A stretch of DNA of 64,000 bases from NCBI RefSeq assembly GCF_021648825.1, contig NZ_JAKJHS010000004.1, positions 272,226-336,225 of the forward strand. Direction: 5' to 3'. The notes beneath the pieces were generated by a model that had not been told where the DNA came from, searched no databases, and worked only from the letters and a program-made list of their open reading frames with translations. A program made the position numbers and the translations under genes. Below are positions 57,487-64,000 of the stretch, piece after piece (positions within the stretch are counted from its first letter, which is position 1; each line of letters opens with the position of its first letter). This DNA comes from Rhizobium halophilum. GTDB taxonomy: Bacteria; Pseudomonadota; Alphaproteobacteria; Rhizobiales; Rhizobiaceae.

Positions 57487-58695
57487 TCACTCCTCGTCAA
57501 CCACCCGCAGCTTGAGAAGGCCGGTACGGCTCTCCACGGCATGCGACGGCCCCGGCTCGGACTGCGGCTCCCGTGATGTACCGCCTGCGTGCTCAAGCTC
57601 CAGTGCACTGATCTTGGCGCCGCGCCGGGTCAGCTTCTCGGATGATATCAGGATCTGCTCCACGTCGCGCTGTGCGGCAAGGAAATGCCCCTGCAGCTTG
57701 CGGGTCCGGTCATCCAGCCTTCCGAGGTCCTCCATCAGGATGGCGACCTCACCCTGGATGAGATGCGCCTGTTCCCGCATCCGCTGGTCCTTCAGAACGG
57801 CCTGGATAACCTGGATCGACAGCATCAGCAGCGACGGGGAGACGATGACCACGCGCGACCGCTGCGCTTTCTGCACGACCGCGTCGAAGTGCTCGTGGAT
57901 CTCGGCGAAGATTGACTCCGAAGGCACGAACAGGAAGGCAATCTCCTGCGTCTCGCCGTTGATCAGGTACTTCTCCGAGATGTCACGGATGTGGACCTCG
58001 AGGTCCCGTCGGAACTGCGCCGCCGCGGCCTTGCGTGCCTCCGGGGCGGCAACGTCCCGAAATGCATTCCAGGCTTCGAGGGGAAACTTCGCGTCAATCA
58101 CCAGCGGTGGGGCACCGTTCGGCATCCGGATCAGGCAGTCCGGACGTTTGCCGTTGGAAAGCTGGCCCTGGAACTCGTAGGCCCCCATGGGCAGGCCATC
58201 GGCAATGATCGCTTCCATCCGGCCCTGGCCGAATGCGCCGCGCGTCTGCTTGTTGGAAAGGATTGCCTGCAGCCCGACGACGTCCTTTGCCAGCGTCTGG
58301 ATGTTATTCTGCGCCGCATCGATCACCGCCAGCCGCTCCTGCAGGAGGCGCAGGTTCTCATGCGTCGACTTCGTCTGTTCCGTGATCGTGTTGCCGAGTC
58401 GATGGCTCATGCCGTCGAGCCGCTGGTTCACCGCCTGGTTCAGCTCCGATTGGCGCTGAGACAACGTCTCGGCCATTGTCGCCAGGCGCCCTTGCATCTC
58501 CGCCTGGCTGCGCATCAGTTCGGCCAGGCGTGCCTCCGACTGCTCCGCCTGCCGCACAAGTTGGGCCGCTCTCCGCCGAGAAGAGGCCGCAAGCCAGAGT
58601 AAGATGGCTGCGAACGCTGCTACACCAAGGATCGCCATCCAAGGGCTGTCGGGTGATGCTCCAAGTGAGCGGAAGAGGGAGGTAAGGTTTTCCAT
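57487..58695 (-). CDS. rmuC: DNA recombination protein RmuC
   Basis: A 402-residue RmuC-family protein: one N-terminal membrane helix (about residues 18-35), a long coiled coil (about 38-145), and the RmuC nuclease-like domain (about 150-350) with G-A-F-G-Q-G-R-M-E near residue 154, P-D-C-L-I-R-M-P near 186-193 and D-A-K-F-P-L-E-A near 202-209. RmuC limits inversions at short repeats in E. coli. It is divergent from def. Confidence 0.92.
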   Translation of the reverse strand: MENLTSLFRSLGASPDSPWMAILGVAAFAAILLWLAASSRRRAAQLVRQAEQSEARLAELMRSQAEMQGRLATMAETLSQRQSELNQAVNQRLDGMSHRLGNTITEQTKSTHENLRLLQERLAVIDAAQNNIQTLAKDVVGLQAILSNKQTRGAFGQGRMEAIIADGLPMGAYEFQGQLSNGKRPDCLIRMPNGAPPLVIDAKFPLEAWNAFRDVAAPEARKAAAAQFRRDLEVHIRDISEKYLINGETQEIAFLFVPSESIFAEIHEHFDAVVQKAQRSRVVIVSPSLLMLSIQVIQAVLKDQRMREQAHLIQGEVAILMEDLGRLDDRTRKLQGHFLAAQRDVEQILISSEKLTRRGAKISALELEHAGGTSREPQSEPGPSHAVESRTGLLKLRVVDEE

Positions 58696-58819
58696 TGCGC
58701 CACCCTAGCAGATATTGCCGCAGCAAAAAGATCAAATCATGAACGTTTCGCTGCCGCCCTCGCATCTACAAGGTGTTCTCTCCTGTTCCATCGATCAAAA
58801 AGATGCGCTATGGGAGGCC

Positions 58820-59335
58820 ATGACGATCAAGCCTCTCATCATTCTTCCCGACCCGCTCCTGCGCCAGGTCTCCAAACCGGTGGAGCAGGTCGATGCCGAA
58901 ATTACCCGTCTTGCCGATGACATGCTGGAGACGATGTATGATGCGCCCGGGATTGGGCTCGCTGCGATCCAGATCGGCGTGCCGCGCCGCATGCTTGTGA
59001 TCGACGTCTCCAAGGAGGACGAAGAGAACAGGCCGATGGTCTTCATCAATCCGGTTATCGTTGCGTCCTCCGACGAACGATCGACCTATGAGGAAGGCTG
59101 CCTTTCGATTCCGGACTATTACGCCGAAGTGGAGCGCCCGGCGACGGTGACTGTGAAGTTCGTGGACCGCGAGGGCAAGCAGCAGACCATCGAGGCGGAC
59201 GGGCTTCTTGCAACCTGCCTCCAGCATGAGATCGACCATCTCAACGGCGTCCTCTTCATCGACCACATTTCGCGGCTGAAGCGGGAGATGGTGATCAAGA
59301 AGTTCACCAAGGCCGCCCGTTCTCGCGCGGTATAA
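58820..59335 (+). CDS. def: Peptide deformylase
   Basis: A 171-residue metalloenzyme that removes the formyl group from nascent proteins. The three motifs are intact: [10 protein letters not shown] near residues 45-54, E-G-C-L-S-I-P near 94-100 (metal Cys) and H-E-I-D-H-L near 138-143. The frame opens at 58715, but ATG 58820 gives the standard length; its GGGAGG lies unusually close (two bases). It leads def–fmt–truA. Confidence 0.95.
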   Translation: MTIKPLIILPDPLLRQVSKPVEQVDAEITRLADDMLETMYDAPGIGLAAIQIGVPRRMLVIDVSKEDEENRPMVFINPVIVASSDERSTYEEGCLSIPDYYAEVERPATVTVKFVDREGKQQTIEADGLLATCLQHEIDHLNGVLFIDHISRLKREMVIKKFTKAARSRAV

Positions 59336-59403
59336 GTTCCGCCATTCGGTGCCGGACGGCTGCGTACCATCTAGGTTGCCGGCAAAGTGCAGACAGGATC
59401 GCG

Positions 59404-60339
59404 ATGACCCTTCGCATCATCTTCATGGGAACGCCCGAGTTCTCGGTCCCGACGCTTCGCGCACTTAAAGAGGCGGGGCATGAACTCGTCGCAGTCTACA
59501 GCCAGCCGCCGCGGCCCGGCGGTCGCCGTGGGCTCGACCTGCAGAAGTCGCCGGTCCATCAGGCGGCGGAACTCCTCGGGATTCCGGTCTTCACCCCGCT
59601 CAACTTCAAGGACGAGGCGGATCGCGAACAATTTCGGGCGCTAAACGCCGATGTTGCGGTGGTCGTGGCCTACGGCCTGCTTCTTCCCGAGCCGATCCTG
59701 CTCGGCACCCGGCTCGGCTGCTACAATGGCCATGCTTCGCTTCTGCCTCGCTGGCGCGGAGCGGCGCCCATTCAGCGAGCGATCATGGCTGGCGACAAGA
59801 CGACCGGCATGATGGTCATGAAGATGGAGAAGGGGCTCGACACCGGCCCGGTCGCCCTTACCCGCGAGGTGGACATTGGCGACAACACCACGGCTGGCGA
59901 ACTCCATGACCAGTTGATGCTTGTCGGCGCCCGCGCCATGCTCGAGGCGATGGAGAAGCTCGAAGGGGGCGATCTGCCGCTGACGCCTCAGCCGGACGAC
60001 GGCGTCCTCTACGCCTCAAAAATCGACAAGACCGAGACGCGCATAGACTTCTCGCGAGGGGCACAGGAGGTTCACAACCATATCCGCGGTCTGTCACCTT
60101 TCCCGGGTGCATGGTTCGAGGTCGAAATCAACGGACGTCCCGAGCGCGTGAAGGTGCTCGCCTCCGACCTTGCTGAAGGCGAGGGGGACGCCGGCACCGT
60201 CCTTGACAACATGCTCACCATAGCCTGCGGCGCGAATGCGGTCCGGCTCACCCGCCTGCAGAAGGCGGGCGGCAAGCAGCTTCCAGCCGCCGACTTCCTG
60301 CGCGGCACGCCTTTACCGCCCGGCACGAGGCTTGGCTGA
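59404..60339 (+). CDS. fmt: Methionyl-tRNA formyltransferase
   Basis: Fmt (311 residues) formylates initiator Met-tRNA using 10-formyl-tetrahydrofolate. The N-terminal F-M-G-T-P-E-F-S segment near residues 8-15, the active-site [16 protein letters not shown] block near 109-124 and the M-x-M-E-x-G-L-D-T-G-P segment near 139-149 are conserved. It follows def by 68 bp and shares one base with truA (TGATG). Confidence 0.96.
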   Translation: MTLRIIFMGTPEFSVPTLRALKEAGHELVAVYSQPPRPGGRRGLDLQKSPVHQAAELLGIPVFTPLNFKDEADREQFRALNADVAVVVAYGLLLPEPILLGTRLGCYNGHASLLPRWRGAAPIQRAIMAGDKTTGMMVMKMEKGLDTGPVALTREVDIGDNTTAGELHDQLMLVGARAMLEAMEKLEGGDLPLTPQPDDGVLYASKIDKTETRIDFSRGAQEVHNHIRGLSPFPGAWFEVEINGRPERVKVLASDLAEGEGDAGTVLDNMLTIACGANAVRLTRLQKAGGKQLPAADFLRGTPLPPGTRLG

Positions 60340-61094
60340 TGCCCCGCTTTCGCATGACCGTCGAGTATGACGGCACGACCTATGTCGGCTGGCAGATGCA
60401 GGAGAACGGCCACTCGGTTCAGGCCGCGCTCCAGAACGGCATCCTGTCGCTGACGGGCGAGACCGTCTCAGTCCGCGGCGCCGGCCGGACTGATTCAGGC
60501 GTCCATGCGCAAGGCCAGGTCATTCATGCGGACCTTGCTCGCGACTGGAAGCCCTACACGTTGCGCAATGCGCTCAACGCGCATTTGGGGATGGCCGGCG
60601 AAAAGGTTGCGATCATCGACGTCACGGCAGTCGACGAGACGTTCGATGCTCGCTTCTCGGCCGTCAAGCGGCACTATCTTTACCGCATCATCAACCGTCC
60701 CGCGCCGCTGGCGCTCGAGGCAAACCGGGCTTGGTGGGTGCCGAAGCCGCTGAACCACGAGGCCATGCACGCGGCGGCGCAAACGCTCGTTGGCCATCAC
60801 GACTTCACCACTTTCCGTTCCGCCCATTGCCAGGCGACAAGCCCTTTGCGGACGCTCGACCGGCTGGACGTGACGCGGCAGGGGGACCTGATCGAGATCC
60901 GCGCGTCGGCGCAGAGTTTCCTGCACAATCAGATCCGCTCCTTTGCCGGCACGCTGAAGCTTGCGGGCGAGGGCAAGACGACGCCCGCGGATGTTCGTGC
61001 GGCGCTGGAGGCACGCGACCGAAAGGAATGTGGGCCGGTCGCGCCGCCCGAAGGGCTCTACTTCATGAAGGTGGATTATCCAGACGATCCCTAA
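60339..61094 (+). CDS. truA: tRNA pseudouridine(38-40) synthase
   Basis: TruA (251 residues) makes pseudouridine at positions 38-40 of the tRNA anticodon arm. The catalytic Asp is in [11 protein letters not shown] near residues 47-57; Y-D-G-T near 8-11, R-H-Y-L-Y near 110 and the C-terminal F-L-H-N-Q-I-R block near 193 are conserved. Its ATG overlaps the fmt stop by one base. Confidence 0.96.
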   Translation: MPRFRMTVEYDGTTYVGWQMQENGHSVQAALQNGILSLTGETVSVRGAGRTDSGVHAQGQVIHADLARDWKPYTLRNALNAHLGMAGEKVAIIDVTAVDETFDARFSAVKRHYLYRIINRPAPLALEANRAWWVPKPLNHEAMHAAAQTLVGHHDFTTFRSAHCQATSPLRTLDRLDVTRQGDLIEIRASAQSFLHNQIRSFAGTLKLAGEGKTTPADVRAALEARDRKECGPVAPPEGLYFMKVDYPDDP

Positions 61095-61097
61095 AGC

Positions 61098-61694
61098 TTA
61101 GCCGGGATAGATGCCGAGGAACCGCTCCAGCGTGTCTGACAGCAGCATGATGGGCACGATCATTACCAGTGTCAGTGTTGCAACCATCAGCGGATGCGGG
61201 CCGCAAATAACCCGGAAAATGCGCGAGATGGAAAACACCAGTGCCATCATCAGGAAGAGCCAGATCAACGACAAGAGCCCGGTCAGGCCGGGTGTCACCA
61301 TCAGCAGCAGGCTAAGGAGCGCGTAGGCATAGGCAAACGGCACGGATAGCCAATTTACCGCCACGACCATGGCATAGTATTTGCGCCCCAAGCCAAGCCC
61401 CCAGGCCAGAAGCCCGATCAGGATCAGTGGAACCAGCCAGTTGGCGAGCTCCAGCATGCCTAGGCGGAAGAAGAACAACCCACCGACGCTGGCTTCTTCC
61501 GGCATGCCGCGCAGGAAGAGCGCGCGCCACCAGACCCAGGATATGGTCATCGCTGGGAAGCACCAGAGGATCGCCCAGAACGAGCGCATCAGGCCCCGAT
61601 CGGAAAGGTCGAGCCTGCGGAGCCCTGCAGCATCACCGCGGACGAGTTGCCAAAGCGCGGCGAGGTAGAACCTGACCTCAAGCGGTCCGGGCAT
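61098..61694 (-). CDS. Conserved membrane protein, unknown function
   Basis: A 198-residue protein with about five hydrophobic helices (near residues 38-62, 70-98, 108-132, 137-163 and 166-190) in the style of Yip1-like membrane proteins, but no diagnostic motif. Its start lies inside dapE's 3' end on the same strand (17-base overlap), so it is likely co-transcribed with dapE. I cannot assign a function. Confidence 0.7.
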   Translation of the reverse strand: MPGPLEVRFYLAALWQLVRGDAAGLRRLDLSDRGLMRSFWAILWCFPAMTISWVWWRALFLRGMPEEASVGGLFFFRLGMLELANWLVPLILIGLLAWGLGLGRKYYAMVVAVNWLSVPFAYAYALLSLLLMVTPGLTGLLSLIWLFLMMALVFSISRIFRVICGPHPLMVATLTLVMIVPIMLLSDTLERFLGIYPG

Positions 61695-62874
61695 GGTCGA
61701 ACCAATTGTCGATGAAGCTGTCGTAGATATCGGTCAGCGTCTCCAGATCCGCCACCGCCACCCGTTCGTCGACCATGTGCATGGTCTGCCCAACGAGGCC
61801 GAACTCAACGACGGGGCAATAGTCCTTGATAAAGCGGGCATCGGATGTCCCGCCTGTCGTGGAGAGGGTGGGACGGCGGCCCGTCACCCGCTCGACCGCC
61901 ACTGTCAGTGACTCGATCAAGGGATCATTGCGTGTCAGGAAGACATGGCTCGGCCGCTCGTTCCACTCGATTGCGTAGCGCACGCGATCGCGGTTGGGCC
62001 GCAAGGCACCGTTTGTCGCCGCCGAATCCAGACGTCGCAGAATCTCCTGCTGCAGGGTCTCGACCGTCCATGTGTCGTTGAAGCGGATGTTGAAGGCCGC
62101 GGTAGCCTTGGCGGGTATCACGTTGACCGCCGGATTGCCGGTGTCGAAGGAAGTCACCTCCAGGTTGGAAGGCGGGAAGTTGTCCGTGCCGTGGTCGAAT
62201 GGCGCATCCATCAATGCGTGGGTCAATTGCAGGAGGCCGCGGATGGGGTTGTCCGCAAGATGCGGATAGGCGGCATGCCCCTGCACGCCTTGAACAGTGA
62301 TCCGTCCCGACAGCGATCCGCGTCGACCGATCTTGATCATGTCGCCCAGCTCGTCCGGGTTGGTTGGTTCACCGACCAGGCAGGCATCCCAGGTTTCACC
62401 TCTTTCCGCCGCCCAACGGAGGAGTTTTTCCGTTCCATTGATCGCGGGACCTTCCTCGTCTCCCGTAATCAGGAAGGAAAGGGATCCTTTGGGCGGACCG
62501 TGTTTTTCGATGTGCCTTGCGACGGCAGCAACGAAACAGGCGATGCCGCCCTTCATATCCACAGCTCCGCGGCCGAAAAGCATCGCATCGACGATGTCGG
62601 CCGCAAAGGGTGGATGCGACCAGTCGGCTTCGTCTCCCGGCGGGACGACGTCTGTGTGCCCTGCAAACATCAGGTGCGGCCCGGCATTGCCAATCCGCGC
62701 ATAAAGATTCTCGACGTCCGGAGTGCCTTCCGCAGTCGCCATCATCCGCTCGACCCGGAAGCCCAACGGTGCCAGCATGGACTCCAAGGCTGACAATGCC
62801 CCTGCCTCCGCAGGCGTAACAGAGCGGCAGCGGATGAGGGACTGGAGGTTTTCAACCGGATTGGTGGCAAGCAT
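61678..62874 (-). CDS. dapE: Succinyl-diaminopimelate desuccinylase
   Basis: DapE (398 residues) hydrolyses N-succinyl-L,L-diaminopimelate in lysine and peptidoglycan precursor synthesis. As an M20 metallopeptidase, it shows [13 protein letters not shown] near residues 69-81, the bridging G-A-V-D-M-K-G near 100-106 and G-D-E-E-G-P near 136-141. It follows dapD by nine bases in the same direction. Confidence 0.95.
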   Translation of the reverse strand: MLATNPVENLQSLIRCRSVTPAEAGALSALESMLAPLGFRVERMMATAEGTPDVENLYARIGNAGPHLMFAGHTDVVPPGDEADWSHPPFAADIVDAMLFGRGAVDMKGGIACFVAAVARHIEKHGPPKGSLSFLITGDEEGPAINGTEKLLRWAAERGETWDACLVGEPTNPDELGDMIKIGRRGSLSGRITVQGVQGHAAYPHLADNPIRGLLQLTHALMDAPFDHGTDNFPPSNLEVTSFDTGNPAVNVIPAKATAAFNIRFNDTWTVETLQQEILRRLDSAATNGALRPNRDRVRYAIEWNERPSHVFLTRNDPLIESLTVAVERVTGRRPTLSTTGGTSDARFIKDYCPVVEFGLVGQTMHMVDERVAVADLETLTDIYDSFIDNWFDHARTA

Positions 62875-62883
62875 GGCTGTGGA

Positions 62884-63738
62884 TCAGTCCCGCAGCAGCT
62901 CGTTGATGCCGGTCTTGGAGCGTGTCTTCTCATCCACACGCTTGACGATCACCGCGCAATAGAGGCCGGGGCCCATCTCGCCGTTGGGGAACGGCTTGCC
63001 GGGCATCGTACCTGCAACGACAACCGAGTAAGGCGGAACTTCGCCATAGGTGATTTCGCCCGTGGCGCGATCGACAATCTTTGTCGACTTGCCGATGAAG
63101 ACGCCCATGCCGAGCACGGAGCCCTCACGGATAATGCAGCCTTCGACGACTTCGGAACGCGCACCGATGAAGCAGTTGTCCTCGATGATGGTCGGGCCGG
63201 CCTGCATGGGCTCAAGTACGCCGCCGATGCCGACGCCGCCCGAAAGGTGGACGTTCTTGCCGATCTGCGCGCAGGAGCCGACAGTTGCCCAGGTGTCGAC
63301 CATCGTGCCTTCGTCGACATATGCGCCGAGGTTCACGAAGGACGGCATGAGGATGACGTTGGGGGCGATATAGGCGGACCGGCGAACCACCGCGTTCGGT
63401 ACGGCGCGGAAAGCAGCCGCCCGGAACTGATTCTCGCCCCAGCCCTCAAACTTCGACGGCACCTTGTCCCACCAGGTCGACTGGCCCGGGCCACCTCTGA
63501 CGACCTCCATGTCATTGAGGCGGAACGACAGGAGCACCGCCTTCTTCAGCCACTGGTTGACCTTCCAGGAACCGTCAGCTTGGCGCTCCGCCACGCGCGC
63601 CTTTCCGGAGTCGAGAAGGTTCAGCGCGGCGTCGACGGCATCGCGAACCTCTCCCTTCGTCGAAACCGAAACGCCGTCTCGTTGTTCGAAGGCTGTCTCG
63701 ATGGTCGTTTCCAGGGAAGTGAGATCCGTGCTGCTCAT
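62884..63738 (-). CDS. dapD: 2,3,4,5-tetrahydropyridine-2,6-dicarboxylate N-succinyltransferase
   Basis: DapD (284 residues) succinylates tetrahydrodipicolinate. The N-terminal helical domain precedes a left-handed beta-helix of hexapeptide repeats (about residues 110-240), with [15 protein letters not shown] near 125-139, [12 protein letters not shown] near 143-154 and G-A-R-S-E-V-V-E-G near 192-200. It leads the dapD–dapE–membrane protein unit. Confidence 0.96.
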   Translation of the reverse strand: MSSTDLTSLETTIETAFEQRDGVSVSTKGEVRDAVDAALNLLDSGKARVAERQADGSWKVNQWLKKAVLLSFRLNDMEVVRGGPGQSTWWDKVPSKFEGWGENQFRAAAFRAVPNAVVRRSAYIAPNVILMPSFVNLGAYVDEGTMVDTWATVGSCAQIGKNVHLSGGVGIGGVLEPMQAGPTIIEDNCFIGARSEVVEGCIIREGSVLGMGVFIGKSTKIVDRATGEITYGEVPPYSVVVAGTMPGKPFPNGEMGPGLYCAVIVKRVDEKTRSKTGINELLRD

Positions 63739-63868
63739 GGGAAGTCCTTAACGTCGCATGGGTAGGATAGGGGCCGGCGGCTGGCCAGATGATGATGATT
63801 GATCTATGCGACGGTCACTCTACCGTCAACGTGAATTGGCGCTTTGCGCCCGACTTGGAAGGCAGGAC

Positions 63869-64000
63869 ATGGCGAAGCTTAAGAAGGACGAACCGCGACG
63901 CAAGGACGGGGCCTGGGACCCTCTCAAGGACAGTTCGACCGACCGGCGAAGCGCCGCCGGCGTGCCCCAGACGCCGCAATCGATGTCGCCCTCCTATCGC
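63869..64000 (+). CDS. N-terminal fragment of a gene cut by the window end
   Basis: At least 44 codons from ATG 63869 (GGCAGGAC before it), running off the end. The visible part is basic and charged (M-A-K-L-K-K-D-E-P-R-R-K-D), then Pro/Ser-rich ending P-S-Y-R, typical of an unstructured N-terminal tail. I cannot name it from this; a LOG-family (TIGR00730) protein is a weak guess from memory of the dapD neighbourhood in rhizobia. Confidence 0.5.
   Translation, partial: MAKLKKDEPRRKDGAWDPLKDSSTDRRSAAGVPQTPQSMSPSYR

Overview
The window is an almost gap-free stretch of GC-rich core chromosome from an alphaproteobacterium of the order Hyphomicrobiales, most likely family Rhizobiaceae (the Sinorhizobium/Ensifer, Rhizobium, Agrobacterium neighbourhood). 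This rests on gene content and order: rpsT–dnaA; hemW–rdgB–rph divergent from hrcA–grpE; ptsN next to long-form hpf; olsB–tme–mutS–glnD–murJ–trpS; nfuA–tsaB–rimI–mur–plsC–miaB–phoH–ybeY–corC–lnt–praR–metK–trmB; and def–fmt–truA with dapE/dapD. I cannot fix the species. No rRNA, tRNA, CRISPR array, insertion sequence or prophage was seen.

Layout. 1–14 kb: cysK, dut, prfC, the trehalose pair otsB–otsA, a class II glutamine amidotransferase, coaBC, two small unknown proteins, an unknown two-gene operon (periplasmic ClpP-like protein plus a membrane/coiled-coil protein), ubiB, ubiE and mutM. 14–18 kb: an enoyl-CoA hydratase, rpsT, an 820-bp regulatory gap and dnaA. 17.8–24.7 kb: hemW, rdgB, a VOC protein and rph facing away from hrcA–grpE, then ptsN, hpf and a CoxG-like protein. 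24.8–30.6 kb: two RNA methyltransferase genes overlapping into lspA, then olsB and tme. 30.7–40.8 kb: mutS, a broken hydrolase gene with a membrane AraC-type regulator (a small insertion), glnD, murJ and an M15-type peptidase. 41–54.7 kb: trpS, a universal stress protein, and the long co-directional nfuA-to-trmB series. 54.7–64 kb: a small heat-shock operon, nucleoside hydrolase and ribokinase, rmuC, def–fmt–truA, a membrane protein, dapE, dapD and a gene cut by the window end.

How the genes work together. Several blocks are functional units: otsB–otsA make trehalose; ubiE and ubiB serve ubiquinone synthesis; hrcA–grpE and hsp20–DUF1150 belong to the heat response, with RpoH-like promoters visible before grpE and hsp20; ptsN–hpf couple nitrogen-PTS signalling to ribosome hibernation; phoH–ybeY–corC–lnt is the conserved rRNA-maturation/lipoprotein block; def–fmt act at the two ends of N-formyl-methionine metabolism; dapE and dapD belong to diaminopimelate/lysine synthesis.

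Most of the window is ordinary core genome. The points worth a second look are: a ubiE–ubiB–coaBC–dut series split by inserted genes; the absence of lptB–rpoN beside hpf–ptsN; the ClpP-like/membrane protein operon; a double-frameshift pseudogene beside a membrane AraC regulator between mutS and glnD; a cluster of GANTC methylation sites before dnaA; a short Trp-containing, Pro-Pro-Pro leader reading frame ending at the trpS ribosome binding site; an Irr-type palindrome before nfuA; and an AT-rich palindrome between praR and metK.
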